From the NCBI GenBank assembly GCA_002717185.1, contig PBDC01000039.1, positions 51,404 to 115,403 on the forward strand: 64,000 bases of DNA. Direction: 5' to 3'. The translations under genes and the position numbers were made by a program. The notes under the pieces are model-generated. The model had not been told where the DNA came from. It worked only from the letters and a program-made list of their open reading frames with translations, and searched no databases. The stretch is from Rhodospirillaceae bacterium. GTDB taxonomy: Bacteria > Pseudomonadota > Alphaproteobacteria > UBA8366 > GCA-2717185. The stretch's first letter is position 1, and every line of letters begins with the position of its first letter. Shown in pieces: positions 55,850 through 64,000 of the stretch.

Positions 55850-56911
55850 CTAGCCCATTTCAGCGTTGACCGCGTGAAAAACGACTTTCTTCATTGCCGT
55901 CGGTAAAGCCTGTTCATTTAGTCGGTCAAGCGGACACCAGTAAGAAGATGGTGGTGGATCTCCCGTCACTGAGCCACTCAAAACGGCTAGTTCGAGCCGG
56001 AAGTGAGTAAATCCATGCGCAACAAAGCCTGGGAGCATTTTCCAGTCCCGGCACGGAAACGGCGCCATTTTCTCAGCCACTGATCGGTCGATTGGCGGTC
56101 CCTCTCGCCATTCCGTAGACGGGACCTCGATCATCCCGCCGAGCAATCCTTCCTCCGGTCGGCGGCGCAACATAACCGCCCCGTCGTCACGCCGCAGCCA
56201 GAAGGCTACGCCACGTCGCAGGGGCCGCACCTTCTTCGGCGCGCGTCGGGGCAGTTCCGTCGCTATATCGCGCCCGGCGCAGGCGTCTGACCACGGACAG
56301 AGCAAACATTTTGGATTGCGCGGCGTGCAAATCGTCGCCCCCAGATCCATTACCGCTTGAGCGTAATCACCAGAGCGTTCGCTCGGGGTCAAAGAATCGG
56401 CCAGGTCGTAAAGGGCGCCCTTACTGTTTGGTAGTGGCATCAAGACCCGAAAAAGACGCGCCATGACCCGTTCCACATTACCGTCTACGACGGTAGCCCG
56501 TTTGTCGAATGCGATTGCCGCAATCGCAGCAGCGGTATAGCGCCCGATGCCCGGTAATTCGCGCAGGCCCTCCTCATCATCCGGAAACCGCCCGCCTAGT
56601 TCACTCGTGACAACGACAGCGCAACGATGCAAATTGCGCGCCCTGGCATAGTAGCCCAAGCCCTGCCAAGCATGCAGCACATCGTCCAATGGCGAGGCAG
56701 CCAACGCTCCAATATCCGGCCAACGCTCGAGAAACCGCTCGAAGTATGGCCCGACCGTCGCCACTGTTGTCTGTTGCAGCATAATTTCGCTCAACCAAAC
56801 GTGGTACGGGTCTATGGTCTGACCAGGTAGCGCGCGCCACGGCATGGCGCGCCGGTTGCGGTCGTACCATGTGAGAATTGCCGCCACAGCAATGTCGTTC
56901 TGTAATTCCAT
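55850..56911 (-). CDS. mutY: A/G-specific adenine glycosylase
   Basis: The 353-residue repair enzyme removes A mispaired with G or 8-oxoG. It shows HVWLSEIMLQQTTVATVGPYF (catalytic Glu), the helix-hairpin-helix LPGIGRYTAAAIAAIAFDKRATVVDGNVERVMARLF with the catalytic Asp, and the [4Fe-4S] cysteines CTPRNPKCLLCPWSDAC (spacing C-x6-C-x2-C-x5-C). A Nudix-like C-terminal domain follows. I placed the start at ATG 56911; a frame to 56974 adds unconserved residues. It is divergent from the DUF721 gene. The mutY / DUF721 / DsbA / smc neighbourhood is conserved in alphaproteobacteria. Confidence 0.92.
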   Translation of the reverse strand: MELQNDIAVAAILTWYDRNRRAMPWRALPGQTIDPYHVWLSEIMLQQTTVATVGPYFERFLERWPDIGALAASPLDDVLHAWQGLGYYARARNLHRCAVVVTSELGGRFPDDEEGLRELPGIGRYTAAAIAAIAFDKRATVVDGNVERVMARLFRVLMPLPNSKGALYDLADSLTPSERSGDYAQAVMDLGATICTPRNPKCLLCPWSDACAGRDIATELPRRAPKKVRPLRRGVAFWLRRDDGAVMLRRRPEEGLLGGMIEVPSTEWREGPPIDRSVAEKMAPFPCRDWKMLPGFVAHGFTHFRLELAVLSGSVTGDPPPSSYWCPLDRLNEQALPTAMKKVVFHAVNAEMG

Positions 56912-56962
56912 CAGGGCATCACTATAGTGGATACAGATCGAACGGATAGGCATGGCAACGTC

Positions 56963-57481
56963 ATGAGGGGCCAAAAATCGAAATCCAAAAATTCCAAGCG
57001 TAACAGCGGTGCACGACCTGTGGCGGCAGCTCTGCCTAAAATCTCGGCCAAGGCCATCGGCAAACGCGGCTTCGCCGAAGCCACCCTAATCACCGAATGG
57101 GATAGGGTCGTAGGTCGGAGGCTGGCCCGTGTGTCACAGCCAGAAAAGCTTGTCTTCCCCTCCGGCCAGCGCAAGAACGGCACCCTGCACATCCGGGTGC
57201 AAGGCGGAGTTGCCACAGAATTACAGCATCTCGAGCCACTAGTGGTGGAGCAAATCAATAGCCATTTCGGCTATGGGGCGGTTGGCAAACTGAGGCTGAG
57301 CCACGCGCCGTTGCGACAAACTCCGCCACCCCCGAAATACCGCAGACGCACGCCTAATTCTGAACAACGCGCGGCGCTAGCCGTTATCCTCGATGAGGTG
57401 GAGGATGACGAGCTCCAGGAGGCGCTGGAGCGGCTCGGAGCAGCAATTTTCAGCAACGGCGGCGAAGTCAAAAAATCGTGA
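56963..57481 (+). CDS. DUF721 (DciA-like) protein
   Basis: This protein of about 172 residues carries a DUF721 domain: GFAEATLITEWDRVVGRRLARVSQPEKLVFPSGQRKNGTLHIRVQGGVATELQHLEPLVVEQINSHFGYGAVGKLRLSHAPL. DUF721 includes DciA, the helicase operator that loads the DnaB replicative helicase in bacteria lacking DnaC. The basic N-terminus (RGQKSKSKNSKRNSGARP) and acidic C-terminal half fit the alphaproteobacterial form. An upstream ATG at 56927 is in frame but lies in the divergent mutY promoter region. Confidence 0.83.
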   Translation: MRGQKSKSKNSKRNSGARPVAAALPKISAKAIGKRGFAEATLITEWDRVVGRRLARVSQPEKLVFPSGQRKNGTLHIRVQGGVATELQHLEPLVVEQINSHFGYGAVGKLRLSHAPLRQTPPPPKYRRRTPNSEQRAALAVILDEVEDDELQEALERLGAAIFSNGGEVKKS

Positions 57482-57577
57482 TATTATTCGATATTACGCT
57501 GCAGCGGGTTGCCTTGATCCTGCCGCATTCAAACCTATACTCCCCGCCCACTGACCACAGGGACCTAGGAGATCGCA

Positions 57578-58183
57578 ATGACCCGACTCTTCGCGACACT
57601 GGCAGCTGCCGCACTCCTGCTTCTCTCCACCGGCACCTGGTCTGCGCCGCCTTCAGCGGAACAAGCACTGAAAGACCGCTTGCTAGGTGACCCCAAGGCG
57701 CCGATCGAAATTGTTGAGTATGCTTCGTTGACGTGCTCTCACTGCCGGCAATTCCATATCGAGGTCCTGCCAGACCTGAAGAAGCACTACATTGATACTG
57801 GCCGCGCAAAGCTGGTGTTCCGTGATTTTCCGTTCGATCAGTTGGGCTTGATGGCGGCGATTCTGGCACGCTGCGCGCCACCGGCACGCTATTTCAAATT
57901 CCTCAACGTCCTGTTCGAGAACCAGGAAAAATGGTCCCAGGACAAGGATCCTGTGAAGGCGTTGGCGCGAATCGGTACGCTTGGCGGCCTCAGCGAAGTG
58001 GATTTTCTGGCCTGTGCGGAGAACCGCGCAATCGTCGACGGCGTTCTTAAGAACCGGCTAGACTTCGGGAATCGTTACCAAGTTAACTCCACGCCTACTT
58101 TCATCATAAATGACGAAAAACGCATTGTCGGGGCACAGTCATATAAGGTATTCGACGATCTCTTAAGGAAATTAGAAAAATAG
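57578..58183 (+). CDS. DsbA-type thioredoxin domain protein, periplasmic
   Basis: The 201-residue protein has a signal peptide (TRLFATLAAAALLLLSTGTWSA) and a DsbA-like thiol:disulfide domain with the active site TCSHCRQ (Cys53 and Cys56), the cis-Pro loop VNSTPTFII and the alpha insertion around LMAAILARCAPPARYFKFLNVLFE. It probably oxidises or isomerises periplasmic thiols; partner DsbB is not in the window. It lies between the DUF721 gene and smc on the same strand; smc starts six bases downstream. Confidence 0.87.
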   Translation: MTRLFATLAAAALLLLSTGTWSAPPSAEQALKDRLLGDPKAPIEIVEYASLTCSHCRQFHIEVLPDLKKHYIDTGRAKLVFRDFPFDQLGLMAAILARCAPPARYFKFLNVLFENQEKWSQDKDPVKALARIGTLGGLSEVDFLACAENRAIVDGVLKNRLDFGNRYQVNSTPTFIINDEKRIVGAQSYKVFDDLLRKLEK

Positions 58184-58189
58184 GCGTCA

Positions 58190-61100
58190 GTGCACTTTAG
58201 TCGTCTCCAAGTTACGGGCTTTAAATCCTTCGTCGACACAACCGAGCTCTTCATCGAGGCTGGGATGACCGGGGTCGTTGGCCCCAACGGATGCGGCAAA
58301 TCGAACGTCGTAGAGGCCCTGCGTTGGGTGATGGGCGAAACTTCACCGAAGAGCATGCGCGGCGGCGAGATGGAAGACGTCATATTCGGCGGCACAACGA
58401 CGCGACCCTCGCGCAATATCGCTGAAGTTACCCTGCGGTTGGACAATGTGGACCGCAGCGCACCGGCTGCCTTTAACGACAGCGAAGAAATAGAAGTTAC
58501 GCGTAAGATCGAGCGTGGCTCGGGATCTCAATACCGCGTGAACGGCAAGGAGGTCCGTGCGCGCGACGTGCAGCTGTTGTTCGCCGATTTGGCTAGCGGT
58601 GCCCACTCCACCGCGATGGTTAGCCAGGGGCGCATCGGTGCATTGATTGGCGCAAAACCTACCGAACGACGGGTCCTGCTTGAAGAAGCAGCTGGCATTC
58701 GGGGCCTGCACTCGCGGCGACACGAAGCAGAACTGCGACTCCGCGCTGCAGAAAACAATCTTAGCCGCCTTGATGACATCATCGAGGCGCTCGAGGGTCA
58801 GGAACAGGCGCTGCAGCGGCAGGCGCGACAGGCAAAACGGTATCGTCGTCTGTCCGAAAACATTCGCCGGCACGAAGCGATTTTGTTGCATCTTCGCTGG
58901 CAGGAAGCACTTGATGCGCTCGATACCGCGCGTGGACGGCTGCAAGAGGCCGAAGCAACCGTCACTAACCGAACCGAGACTGCGGCTGCGGCTGCGACGC
59001 GGCAGACGGTGGTCGCCGCAGCACTGCCGGATCTGCGGCAAAAGGAAACCGAGGCTGCCGCCGAACTGCAGCGACTGCTGATGGGCCGCAACGAGCTGGA
59101 ACGAGAGGAAGCGCGAATTGCAGATGCCCAGACAGAAGCGGAGCGGCGGCTGGTGCAGATCTCCGGCGACATCGAACGTGAGCAGTCGCTCTTTGCGGAA
59201 GCGAAAGCAACGATAAAACGTCTCGAAGCTGAAGCAGTCACCATCGACACAGCGTTGCAAAACGAAGCAGAGCGCGAGGCAACAACGCATATGGCCTTGG
59301 CGGAAATTACTGCGCAGGTCGAAGCGAAGGAGATCGAACAGAACGAACTGCTCGCCGCGACGGCGGAAGCGGAAGTCAAACAAGCGACCCTGGAGCGGCA
59401 ACGCGACCAACTCTGGGAGCGCATTGAAAAGCTCAAACATCGCGCCGAAGAAATGGACAACGATCGCGTCAACCTGGCTGCGGAGGTTGCGGATGGTTCC
59501 AATCTTACCGAGATAGAAACAACAATCAACGACGCCGAACTCGCCGTCACCGAAGCGCGCGAAAAATCCGCCGATGCAGAAGCGGCCCTTAAAGTAGCGC
59601 AGGAAAACGAGACTTGCGCGCGCGACAAGGCACGGCAGATGGAGGCCAACCGAGAGCGGCTTAGTGCAGAGATCCGCGCGCTGGCAGAGCTAGTTGACCC
59701 GGTCGAGGGAGATTTTTTCGCACCTATGATCGAGTCGGTGGGCGTCGAACCTGGCTACGAAGCGGCGCTTGGTGTGGCCTTGGGCGAGGATATTGAGGCG
59801 CCGATTGACACCGCCGCACCGGTTTATTGGGCGATATTGCCGGCATTTTCGGTTCTGCAGGAACTGCCTAACCCGGCGACACCGCTGTCGCAGTTCGTCA
59901 AGGCACCACAGGCCCTGCACCGTCGCCTTTCGCAGATCGGAGTCGTCGAAGATGAAGAGACGGGGGAGAAGCTGCACGCCAGCTTAAAACCAGGCCAACG
60001 CATTGTCAGCAAGGACGGCGCACTTTGGCGTTGGGACGGCTATCGCGTTTCCGCTGGTGCACCGACACCGGCCGCGATCCGGCTGGGCCAGCGCAATCGC
60101 TTGAACGCTCTGCGTGAGGAACTGTCAACGACCGGTCCGAACTTCAAGGCAAAACAACTGGAACTCGAGATTGCCCGACGCACGCGGGCGACTGCGGAAA
60201 CCGCCGAACGGTCCGCACGTCAGGCGCAGGACGAAGCTTTCTCGAAGCTTAACTTCGCACGTGCAACCTATGGCGAAGTATCCGGCGACGCAGCAGCAGC
60301 GAAATCGCGGTTATCAGCCTTGGCCGATGCGGCCAACCAAACAGTCTACGATCTCAACGAGGCCGAACTGCAATGGAAAACAGCGCGGCGGGCGATCGAA
60401 GAACTTGAGGACCCGGATACCAATAAGGCCTCCATCGAGAGCTTGCGGGCCACTTTGAGCGAGTTGCGCTCTGACCAATCCGAGAAACGTAGCTCTTACG
60501 ACCGGCTAAAGCGCGATGCGCAAGAGCGTGCGGCTCGGCGCCAAACCATCACCTTGGAGCTGGAGAGCTGGGGCAACCGGTCGACTGGCGCTACCGGTCG
60601 CCTCTCCGATCTGAAAGAGCGCCACAATGCAGCACAGGAAACGCTGGACGGTCTAGCCATGCGACCGGGAGAAATCGCTGAACAGCGCAACCGCTTACTG
60701 ACGGCTATTACCACGGCGGAGGAGAAGCGGGGTGTAGCCGCAGATGCGTTGGCGCAGGGCGAGACAAGCCAAAAAGACGCCAACGCCGCTTTGCGCAGCG
60801 CCGAAAGTCAACTCGCGGAGAACCGCGAACAACGGGTCCGTTGCGAAGCCCAGGTCGATCAGGCTGAGAGCGATTGCGCGACGGTTCGCGAACGCATTGG
60901 CGAGCGCCTAGAGTGCACGCCTGACGCCATCCTGCAGGAGGCCAGCATACCAGCAGACGAGGAAATGCCTGATCCAGAAACGGTCGAAACGAAAATGAGC
61001 CGGCAGGTCCGCGAGCGCGACAATATGGGTCCAGTCAATCTGCGCGCCGAAATCGAAGCGCAAGAGTTGGAAACGCAGATCAAGTCAATGCAAAGCGAGC

Positions 61101-61651
61101 GCGAGGACCTAGTCGGCGCGATCGCCCGCCTGCGTCAGGGCATCGGCCAACTTAACCGTGAGGGCCGAGCACGGCTACTGACCGCCTTTGAGACTGTTAA
61201 CAATCATTTTCAGGAACTGTTCGTGAAGCTGTTCGGCGGCGGCCGGGCTTATCTCACTCTGACCGAAGCCGACGACCCACTTGAAGCCGGGCTGGAAATC
61301 ATGGCCAGTCCGCCGGGCAAAAAATTGCAAGTAATGTCGCTGCTATCTGGCGGCGAGCAGGCATTGACAGCAATCGCCTTACTGTTCGGCGTCTTTCTAA
61401 CCAATCCCGCGCCGATCTGCGTACTTGACGAGGTAGACGCTCCGCTCGACGACGCCAATGTGGAACGATTTTGCAGCTTGCTCAGTGAAATTGCTGATGC
61501 CAGCAATACCCGGTTCCTGATCATTACACACCATCGAATAACCATGGCAAACATGGACCGGCTGTTCGGCGTGACCATGGGTGAACGCGGCGTCAGTCAG
61601 CTCGTTTCTGTCGATCTGCAGCGCGCTCAGGAACTTCGCGCGACCGCCTGA
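58190..61651 (+). CDS. smc: Chromosome segregation protein SMC
   Basis: The 1153-residue protein has the N-terminal Walker A GPNGCGKSNVVEALRWVMGE, long coiled-coil arms (residues about 170-490 and 640-960), a hinge (residues about 500-620, including ALGVALGEDIEAPIDT), and the C-terminal head with the signature LLSGGEQALTAIALLFGVFLTNPAPICVLDEVDAPLDDANVERFC (ABC signature and Walker B). It organises and segregates chromosomes with ScpAB. It starts at GTG 58190, six bases after the DsbA-type gene. Such a close pair with the upstream thioredoxin gene recurs in alphaproteobacteria. Confidence 0.95.
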   Translation: MHFSRLQVTGFKSFVDTTELFIEAGMTGVVGPNGCGKSNVVEALRWVMGETSPKSMRGGEMEDVIFGGTTTRPSRNIAEVTLRLDNVDRSAPAAFNDSEEIEVTRKIERGSGSQYRVNGKEVRARDVQLLFADLASGAHSTAMVSQGRIGALIGAKPTERRVLLEEAAGIRGLHSRRHEAELRLRAAENNLSRLDDIIEALEGQEQALQRQARQAKRYRRLSENIRRHEAILLHLRWQEALDALDTARGRLQEAEATVTNRTETAAAAATRQTVVAAALPDLRQKETEAAAELQRLLMGRNELEREEARIADAQTEAERRLVQISGDIEREQSLFAEAKATIKRLEAEAVTIDTALQNEAEREATTHMALAEITAQVEAKEIEQNELLAATAEAEVKQATLERQRDQLWERIEKLKHRAEEMDNDRVNLAAEVADGSNLTEIETTINDAELAVTEAREKSADAEAALKVAQENETCARDKARQMEANRERLSAEIRALAELVDPVEGDFFAPMIESVGVEPGYEAALGVALGEDIEAPIDTAAPVYWAILPAFSVLQELPNPATPLSQFVKAPQALHRRLSQIGVVEDEETGEKLHASLKPGQRIVSKDGALWRWDGYRVSAGAPTPAAIRLGQRNRLNALREELSTTGPNFKAKQLELEIARRTRATAETAERSARQAQDEAFSKLNFARATYGEVSGDAAAAKSRLSALADAANQTVYDLNEAELQWKTARRAIEELEDPDTNKASIESLRATLSELRSDQSEKRSSYDRLKRDAQERAARRQTITLELESWGNRSTGATGRLSDLKERHNAAQETLDGLAMRPGEIAEQRNRLLTAITTAEEKRGVAADALAQGETSQKDANAALRSAESQLAENREQRVRCEAQVDQAESDCATVRERIGERLECTPDAILQEASIPADEEMPDPETVETKMSRQVRERDNMGPVNLRAEIEAQELETQIKSMQSEREDLVGAIARLRQGIGQLNREGRARLLTAFETVNNHFQELFVKLFGGGRAYLTLTEADDPLEAGLEIMASPPGKKLQVMSLLSGGEQALTAIALLFGVFLTNPAPICVLDEVDAPLDDANVERFCSLLSEIADASNTRFLIITHHRITMANMDRLFGVTMGERGVSQLVSVDLQRAQELRATA

Positions 61652-61792
61652 CGCAGCCGGTCAAAATCCCCGGTTTTCTGCGACTTTTGACCGCATTTGA
61701 AGGTCTCGCAGCGGCTTGACTTAAGAGGATCTCAACAGTATGGTGCGCCCGCTTTCAGCGTTGGTTCGAGCCATTTGGAGGGACACATCGCC

Positions 61793-62122
61793 ATGGCCCA
61801 GGGTGAAAAGCCAAACTCGTTGGAAGAACTGGATGAACGGCTGCAAGCCGCCCGACAACGTCGCAACGGAACTGTAAAGGGAAAATCGGGCGGACGCAGT
61901 GGAGAACAAGGCCTAGGGACTGCATTGCGCATCGGGGTAGACTTGGTTGCTGCAATCGGTGTCGGTGTCGGAATTGGTCTCCTTCTTGACCATTGGCTTG
62001 ATACGAAGCCTTGGTTCCTGATCGGTTTCTTCCTATTAGGTGCGGCGGCCGGGATCGTAAATGTCGTACGTGTGGCAAGCGGTTACGGTCTCGCCGCGGG
62101 CTACAAGAAATCCGGCGACTAG
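61793..62122 (+). CDS. atpI: F0F1 ATP synthase subunit I / AtpZ-type assembly protein
   Basis: The 109-residue protein has a charged N-terminus (SLEELDERLQAARQRRNGTVKGKSGGRSG) and two membrane helices (RIGVDLVAAIGVGVGIGLLLDHWLD, WFLIGFFLLGAAAGIVNVVRVASGYGL). It is the first gene of the F0 operon, where AtpI/AtpZ helps c-ring assembly. The ATG at 61793 follows GGAGGGA; a frame to 61697 is non-conserved. Confidence 0.88.
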   Translation: MAQGEKPNSLEELDERLQAARQRRNGTVKGKSGGRSGEQGLGTALRIGVDLVAAIGVGVGIGLLLDHWLDTKPWFLIGFFLLGAAAGIVNVVRVASGYGLAAGYKKSGD

Positions 62123-62156
62123 GACGTGAAGAACAAGGATTGAACGAGGAACCATA

Positions 62157-62882
62157 GTGGCAACAAGTCCCCTAGAACAGTTCGAAATCAAAACGTTGAT
62201 TCCATTGAACCTGGGCGGTGTTGATGTTTCGTTCGCAAACTCATCACTTTATATGGTTGCAACCTTCGTGCTCATCGTCGCCTTTATGATGCTAGGGACG
62301 CGCCACCGAGCGCTGGTTCCCAATCGATTCCAATGCGCCGTTGAGCTGTCTTACGAATTCATAGCAAACCTATTACGCGACACGGTGGGCAATGAAGGCC
62401 GCAAATACTTCCCGTTCATCTTCACACTTTTCATGTTCGTGCTATTCGGCAATTTGCTGGGCATGACACCCTATAGCTTCACCTTTACGAGCCACATCGT
62501 AGTAACTTTCGCTTTGGCGATCGTCATCTTCATCGGAGTGACAATTCTGGGCTTTGCGAAGCATGGGTTTCATTTTTTCAGCTTCTTTCTGCCACCCGGC
62601 ACCCCACTGCCGATGTGGCCGTTGCTGATCCCAATCGAAGTAATCTCCTATCTATCTCGGCCAATCAGCCTGTCCGTGCGTCTGTTCGCCAACATGCTGG
62701 CAGGTCATACGTTGCTCAAGGTAATCGCGGGTTTCGTTGCCGCGCTGGGCGTTTTTGGCATAGTGCCGTTTGCCTTTGTTGTTGTCTTAACCGGCCTTGA
62801 AATCTTGATCGCTTTTCTCCAAGCCTATGTCTTTGCAATCTTAACCTGCCTGTACATCAACGACGCGCTGCATCTTCACTAA
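62157..62882 (+). CDS. atpB: ATP synthase F0 subunit a
   Basis: The 241-residue membrane subunit forms the proton half-channels. It has NSSLYMVATFVLIVAFMMLGTRHRALVPNRFQCAVELSYEFIANLLRDTVG, FPFIFTLFMFVLFGNLLGMTPYSFTFTSHIVVTFALAI and the essential arginine in ISLSVRLFANMLAGHTLLKVIAGFV. It starts at GTG 62157, 34 bases after atpI. Confidence 0.95.
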   Translation: MATSPLEQFEIKTLIPLNLGGVDVSFANSSLYMVATFVLIVAFMMLGTRHRALVPNRFQCAVELSYEFIANLLRDTVGNEGRKYFPFIFTLFMFVLFGNLLGMTPYSFTFTSHIVVTFALAIVIFIGVTILGFAKHGFHFFSFFLPPGTPLPMWPLLIPIEVISYLSRPISLSVRLFANMLAGHTLLKVIAGFVAALGVFGIVPFAFVVVLTGLEILIAFLQAYVFAILTCLYINDALHLH

Positions 62883-62940
62883 AGCAGTGCGACAAACCCA
62901 ATCACTCGAACGAAACGACATTTAAAGAGGGAACAAACTC

Positions 62941-63165
62941 ATGGAAGTCGAAGCTGCAAAACTCATCGGTGCCGGTCTCGCGGTTATCGGAATGATCGGT
63001 TCCGGTATCGGCATCGGCAGCGTGTTCTCGTCCTTCATCATCGCGGTCGGCCGTAACCCCGCAGCCCGCGGCGAAGTGTTCACCATGACTATGCTTGGCT
63101 TCGCGCTGGTGGAAGCGATAGCGCTCTTCGCACTGGTTATCGCTCTGCTTATTCTCTTCGGATAA
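62941..63165 (+). CDS. atpE: ATP synthase F0 subunit c
   Basis: The 74-residue proteolipid has two helices joined by the RNPAARGE loop (GSVFSSFIIAVGRNPAARGEVF) and the ion-binding carboxylate Glu58 in GFALVEAIALFALV. The site lacks the extra polar residues of sodium-type c subunits (Glu is followed by Ala), so it is predicted to be proton-driven. GAGGGAAC lies upstream of the ATG. Confidence 0.95.
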   Translation: MEVEAAKLIGAGLAVIGMIGSGIGIGSVFSSFIIAVGRNPAARGEVFTMTMLGFALVEAIALFALVIALLILFG

Positions 63166-63195
63166 CCGTTAACCTCGTCGGACGCGGGAGCTCTC

Positions 63196-63687
63196 ATGCC
63201 GCAACTTGATATTTCGGTATTTCCGACCCAATTGTTCTGGTTGGCGCTAATCTTTATTGCGCTTTATCTGATCCTCTGGAAGGTTGCGCTGCCGCGCGTT
63301 ACCGAAGTTAGGGAATCGCGTCAGGTGAGAATCGAATCCGACCTGGAAAAGGCGGAGGCGCTCAAGGCCGAGGCTGAAGCAGCCTTGGCCGACTACGAGA
63401 AAACCGTCGCAGAGGCCACCGCCGAAGCACAGAATTCAGTGCGCGAGGCAGCCCGAAAGATGGCGGAGGACGCGGAAAATCAGCGTAATGCCCTAGCTGC
63501 GAGACTTGCTGATCAGTTGGCGGAAGCGGAAAAGCGGATCGCTGACGAAAGGGCGCGTGCTATCAACGAAATCGGTGAAATTGCGGGCGATCTAACCAAG
63601 GCAGCGACAAGCCGCCTTATTGGCAGCGAAATTAATCGGGACGAAGCCAACGCCGCCGTAACCGCAGTGTTGAGGGAGAGTGCCTGA
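63196..63687 (+). CDS. atpG: ATP synthase F0 subunit b'
   Basis: The 163-residue subunit b' has one N-terminal membrane helix (FPTQLFWLALIFIALYLILWKVAL) and a long charged helix (ESRQVRIESDLEKAEALKAEAEAALADYEKTVAEATAEAQNSVREAARKMAED) for the peripheral stalk. The presence of both b' and b is typical of photosynthetic and alphaproteobacterial ATP synthases. The symbol follows one common usage for the b' gene (also called atpF'). Confidence 0.9.
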   Translation: MPQLDISVFPTQLFWLALIFIALYLILWKVALPRVTEVRESRQVRIESDLEKAEALKAEAEAALADYEKTVAEATAEAQNSVREAARKMAEDAENQRNALAARLADQLAEAEKRIADERARAINEIGEIAGDLTKAATSRLIGSEINRDEANAAVTAVLRESA

Positions 63688-64000
63688 TGGAATTCGGTTC
63701 GACCTTCTGGGTGGCAATTGCCTTCGTCATTTTTATCATCGCCGTCTTCAAACCGCTCAAGAAGGCGGCAACGGACGCTCTCGACGAAAAGATTGCAGAG
63801 GTCCGCAATGAGATAGAAGAAGCGCAGCGACTGCGCGAAGAGGCGCAATCAACCCTGGCCTCCTACCAACTAAAACAACGCGATGCGGCGCAAGAGGTCG
63901 AGTCGATGATGGAACAGGCTAAGGCAGAAGCCGAAGCCAATCGCATGAATGCGGAAGCCAGCCTCAACGCCATGCTGAAGCGGCAGGAGCAGTCTGCCAC
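63687..64000 (+). CDS. atpF: ATP synthase F0 subunit b, N-terminal part (runs off the window)
   Basis: The ATG at 63687-63689 overlaps the TGA of the b' gene (TGATG). 104 residues are visible: a membrane anchor (FGSTFWVAIAFVIFIIAVFKPLKKAATDALDEKIAEVRNEIEEAQRLREEAQSTLASYQ) and the start of the dimerising helix (EVESMMEQAKAEAEANRMNAEASLNAMLK). The 3' end is outside the window. The delta/alpha/gamma/beta/epsilon genes are not here, as is usual when F0 and F1 genes are in separate operons. Confidence 0.92.
   Translation, partial: MEFGSTFWVAIAFVIFIIAVFKPLKKAATDALDEKIAEVRNEIEEAQRLREEAQSTLASYQLKQRDAAQEVESMMEQAKAEAEANRMNAEASLNAMLKRQEQSA

Noticed and set aside
58343..59440. Long open frames on the minus strand opposite smc
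   Set aside because: They mirror the coiled-coil codon pattern of smc and have low-complexity composition (Arg/Ser or Cys/Phe rich); they are shadows.

Overview
The window is a gene-dense stretch of an alphaproteobacterial chromosome, most likely from the Rhodospirillales or a relative (inference). It carries several gene neighbourhoods typical of that class: nudC / SRP RNA / dnaX / ybaB / recR; PA0069-type radical SAM protein / antiporter / rnhB / ccrM (GANTC methylase); mutY / DUF721 / DsbA-type thioredoxin / smc; and the F0 operon atpI-B-E-F'-F with the split b and b' subunits. There is no phage, plasmid, CRISPR array or intact insertion sequence, and I see no tRNA or rRNA gene. Base composition is fairly even, with AT-rich intergenic regions.

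Layout. 1-436: tail of lolA. 517-4148: a catabolic block (DUF1330 protein, amidase, class I glutamine-amidotransferase-like hydrolase, fumarylacetoacetase-like hydrolase) lying between lolA and xthA. 4176-6250: xthA, mtnP and a decayed second DUF1330 gene. 6252-10102 (minus): rhodanese, ychF, pth, rplY, prs. 10255-15032 (minus): lipoprotein, pgeF, MidA-like methyltransferase, lgt, hldD, the last four closely packed or overlapping. 15166-22408: ubiK, ybjN-like, proC, a DHA2-type MFS exporter with divergent TetR regulator, csaA, VOC protein, DUF350 membrane protein and an anchored serine protease. 22412-28198 (minus): sucB, sucA, a sucC/sucD remnant, mdh. 28367-32090 (minus): small membrane protein, zapE, SDR, Gfo/Idh/MocA-type dehydrogenase. 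32825-40371 (minus): ghrA-type reductase, the yejABEF peptide ABC importer and hisN. 40403-43943: cytochrome c, kdsB, pheA, nudC. 44037-46834: SRP RNA, dnaX, ybaB, recR. 47377-50273: cupin, nitronate monooxygenase, two paired glycosyltransferase-like genes. 50359-54646: radical SAM, antiporter, rnhB, ccrM. 54653-58183: enolase-superfamily enzyme, mutY, DUF721, DsbA-type protein. 58190-64000: smc and the F0 operon, running off the right edge inside atpF.

Most notable observations. (1) Between mdh and sucA, where alphaproteobacteria usually have sucCD, the DNA still reads as a decayed N-terminal sucC piece joined to the C-terminal end of sucD, so succinyl-CoA synthetase has been lost from this locus while sucAB and mdh stay intact. 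(2) A second DUF1330 gene is dead in one consistent frame with three internal stops. (3) The start of ccrM is preceded by three GANTC sites in 21 bases, overlapping a promoter-like sequence whose predicted start of transcription falls on the ATG, suggesting methylation-sensitive autoregulation of a possibly leaderless mRNA. Several other gaps look like worn-out genes. Together they hint at ongoing gene loss in this lineage (inference).
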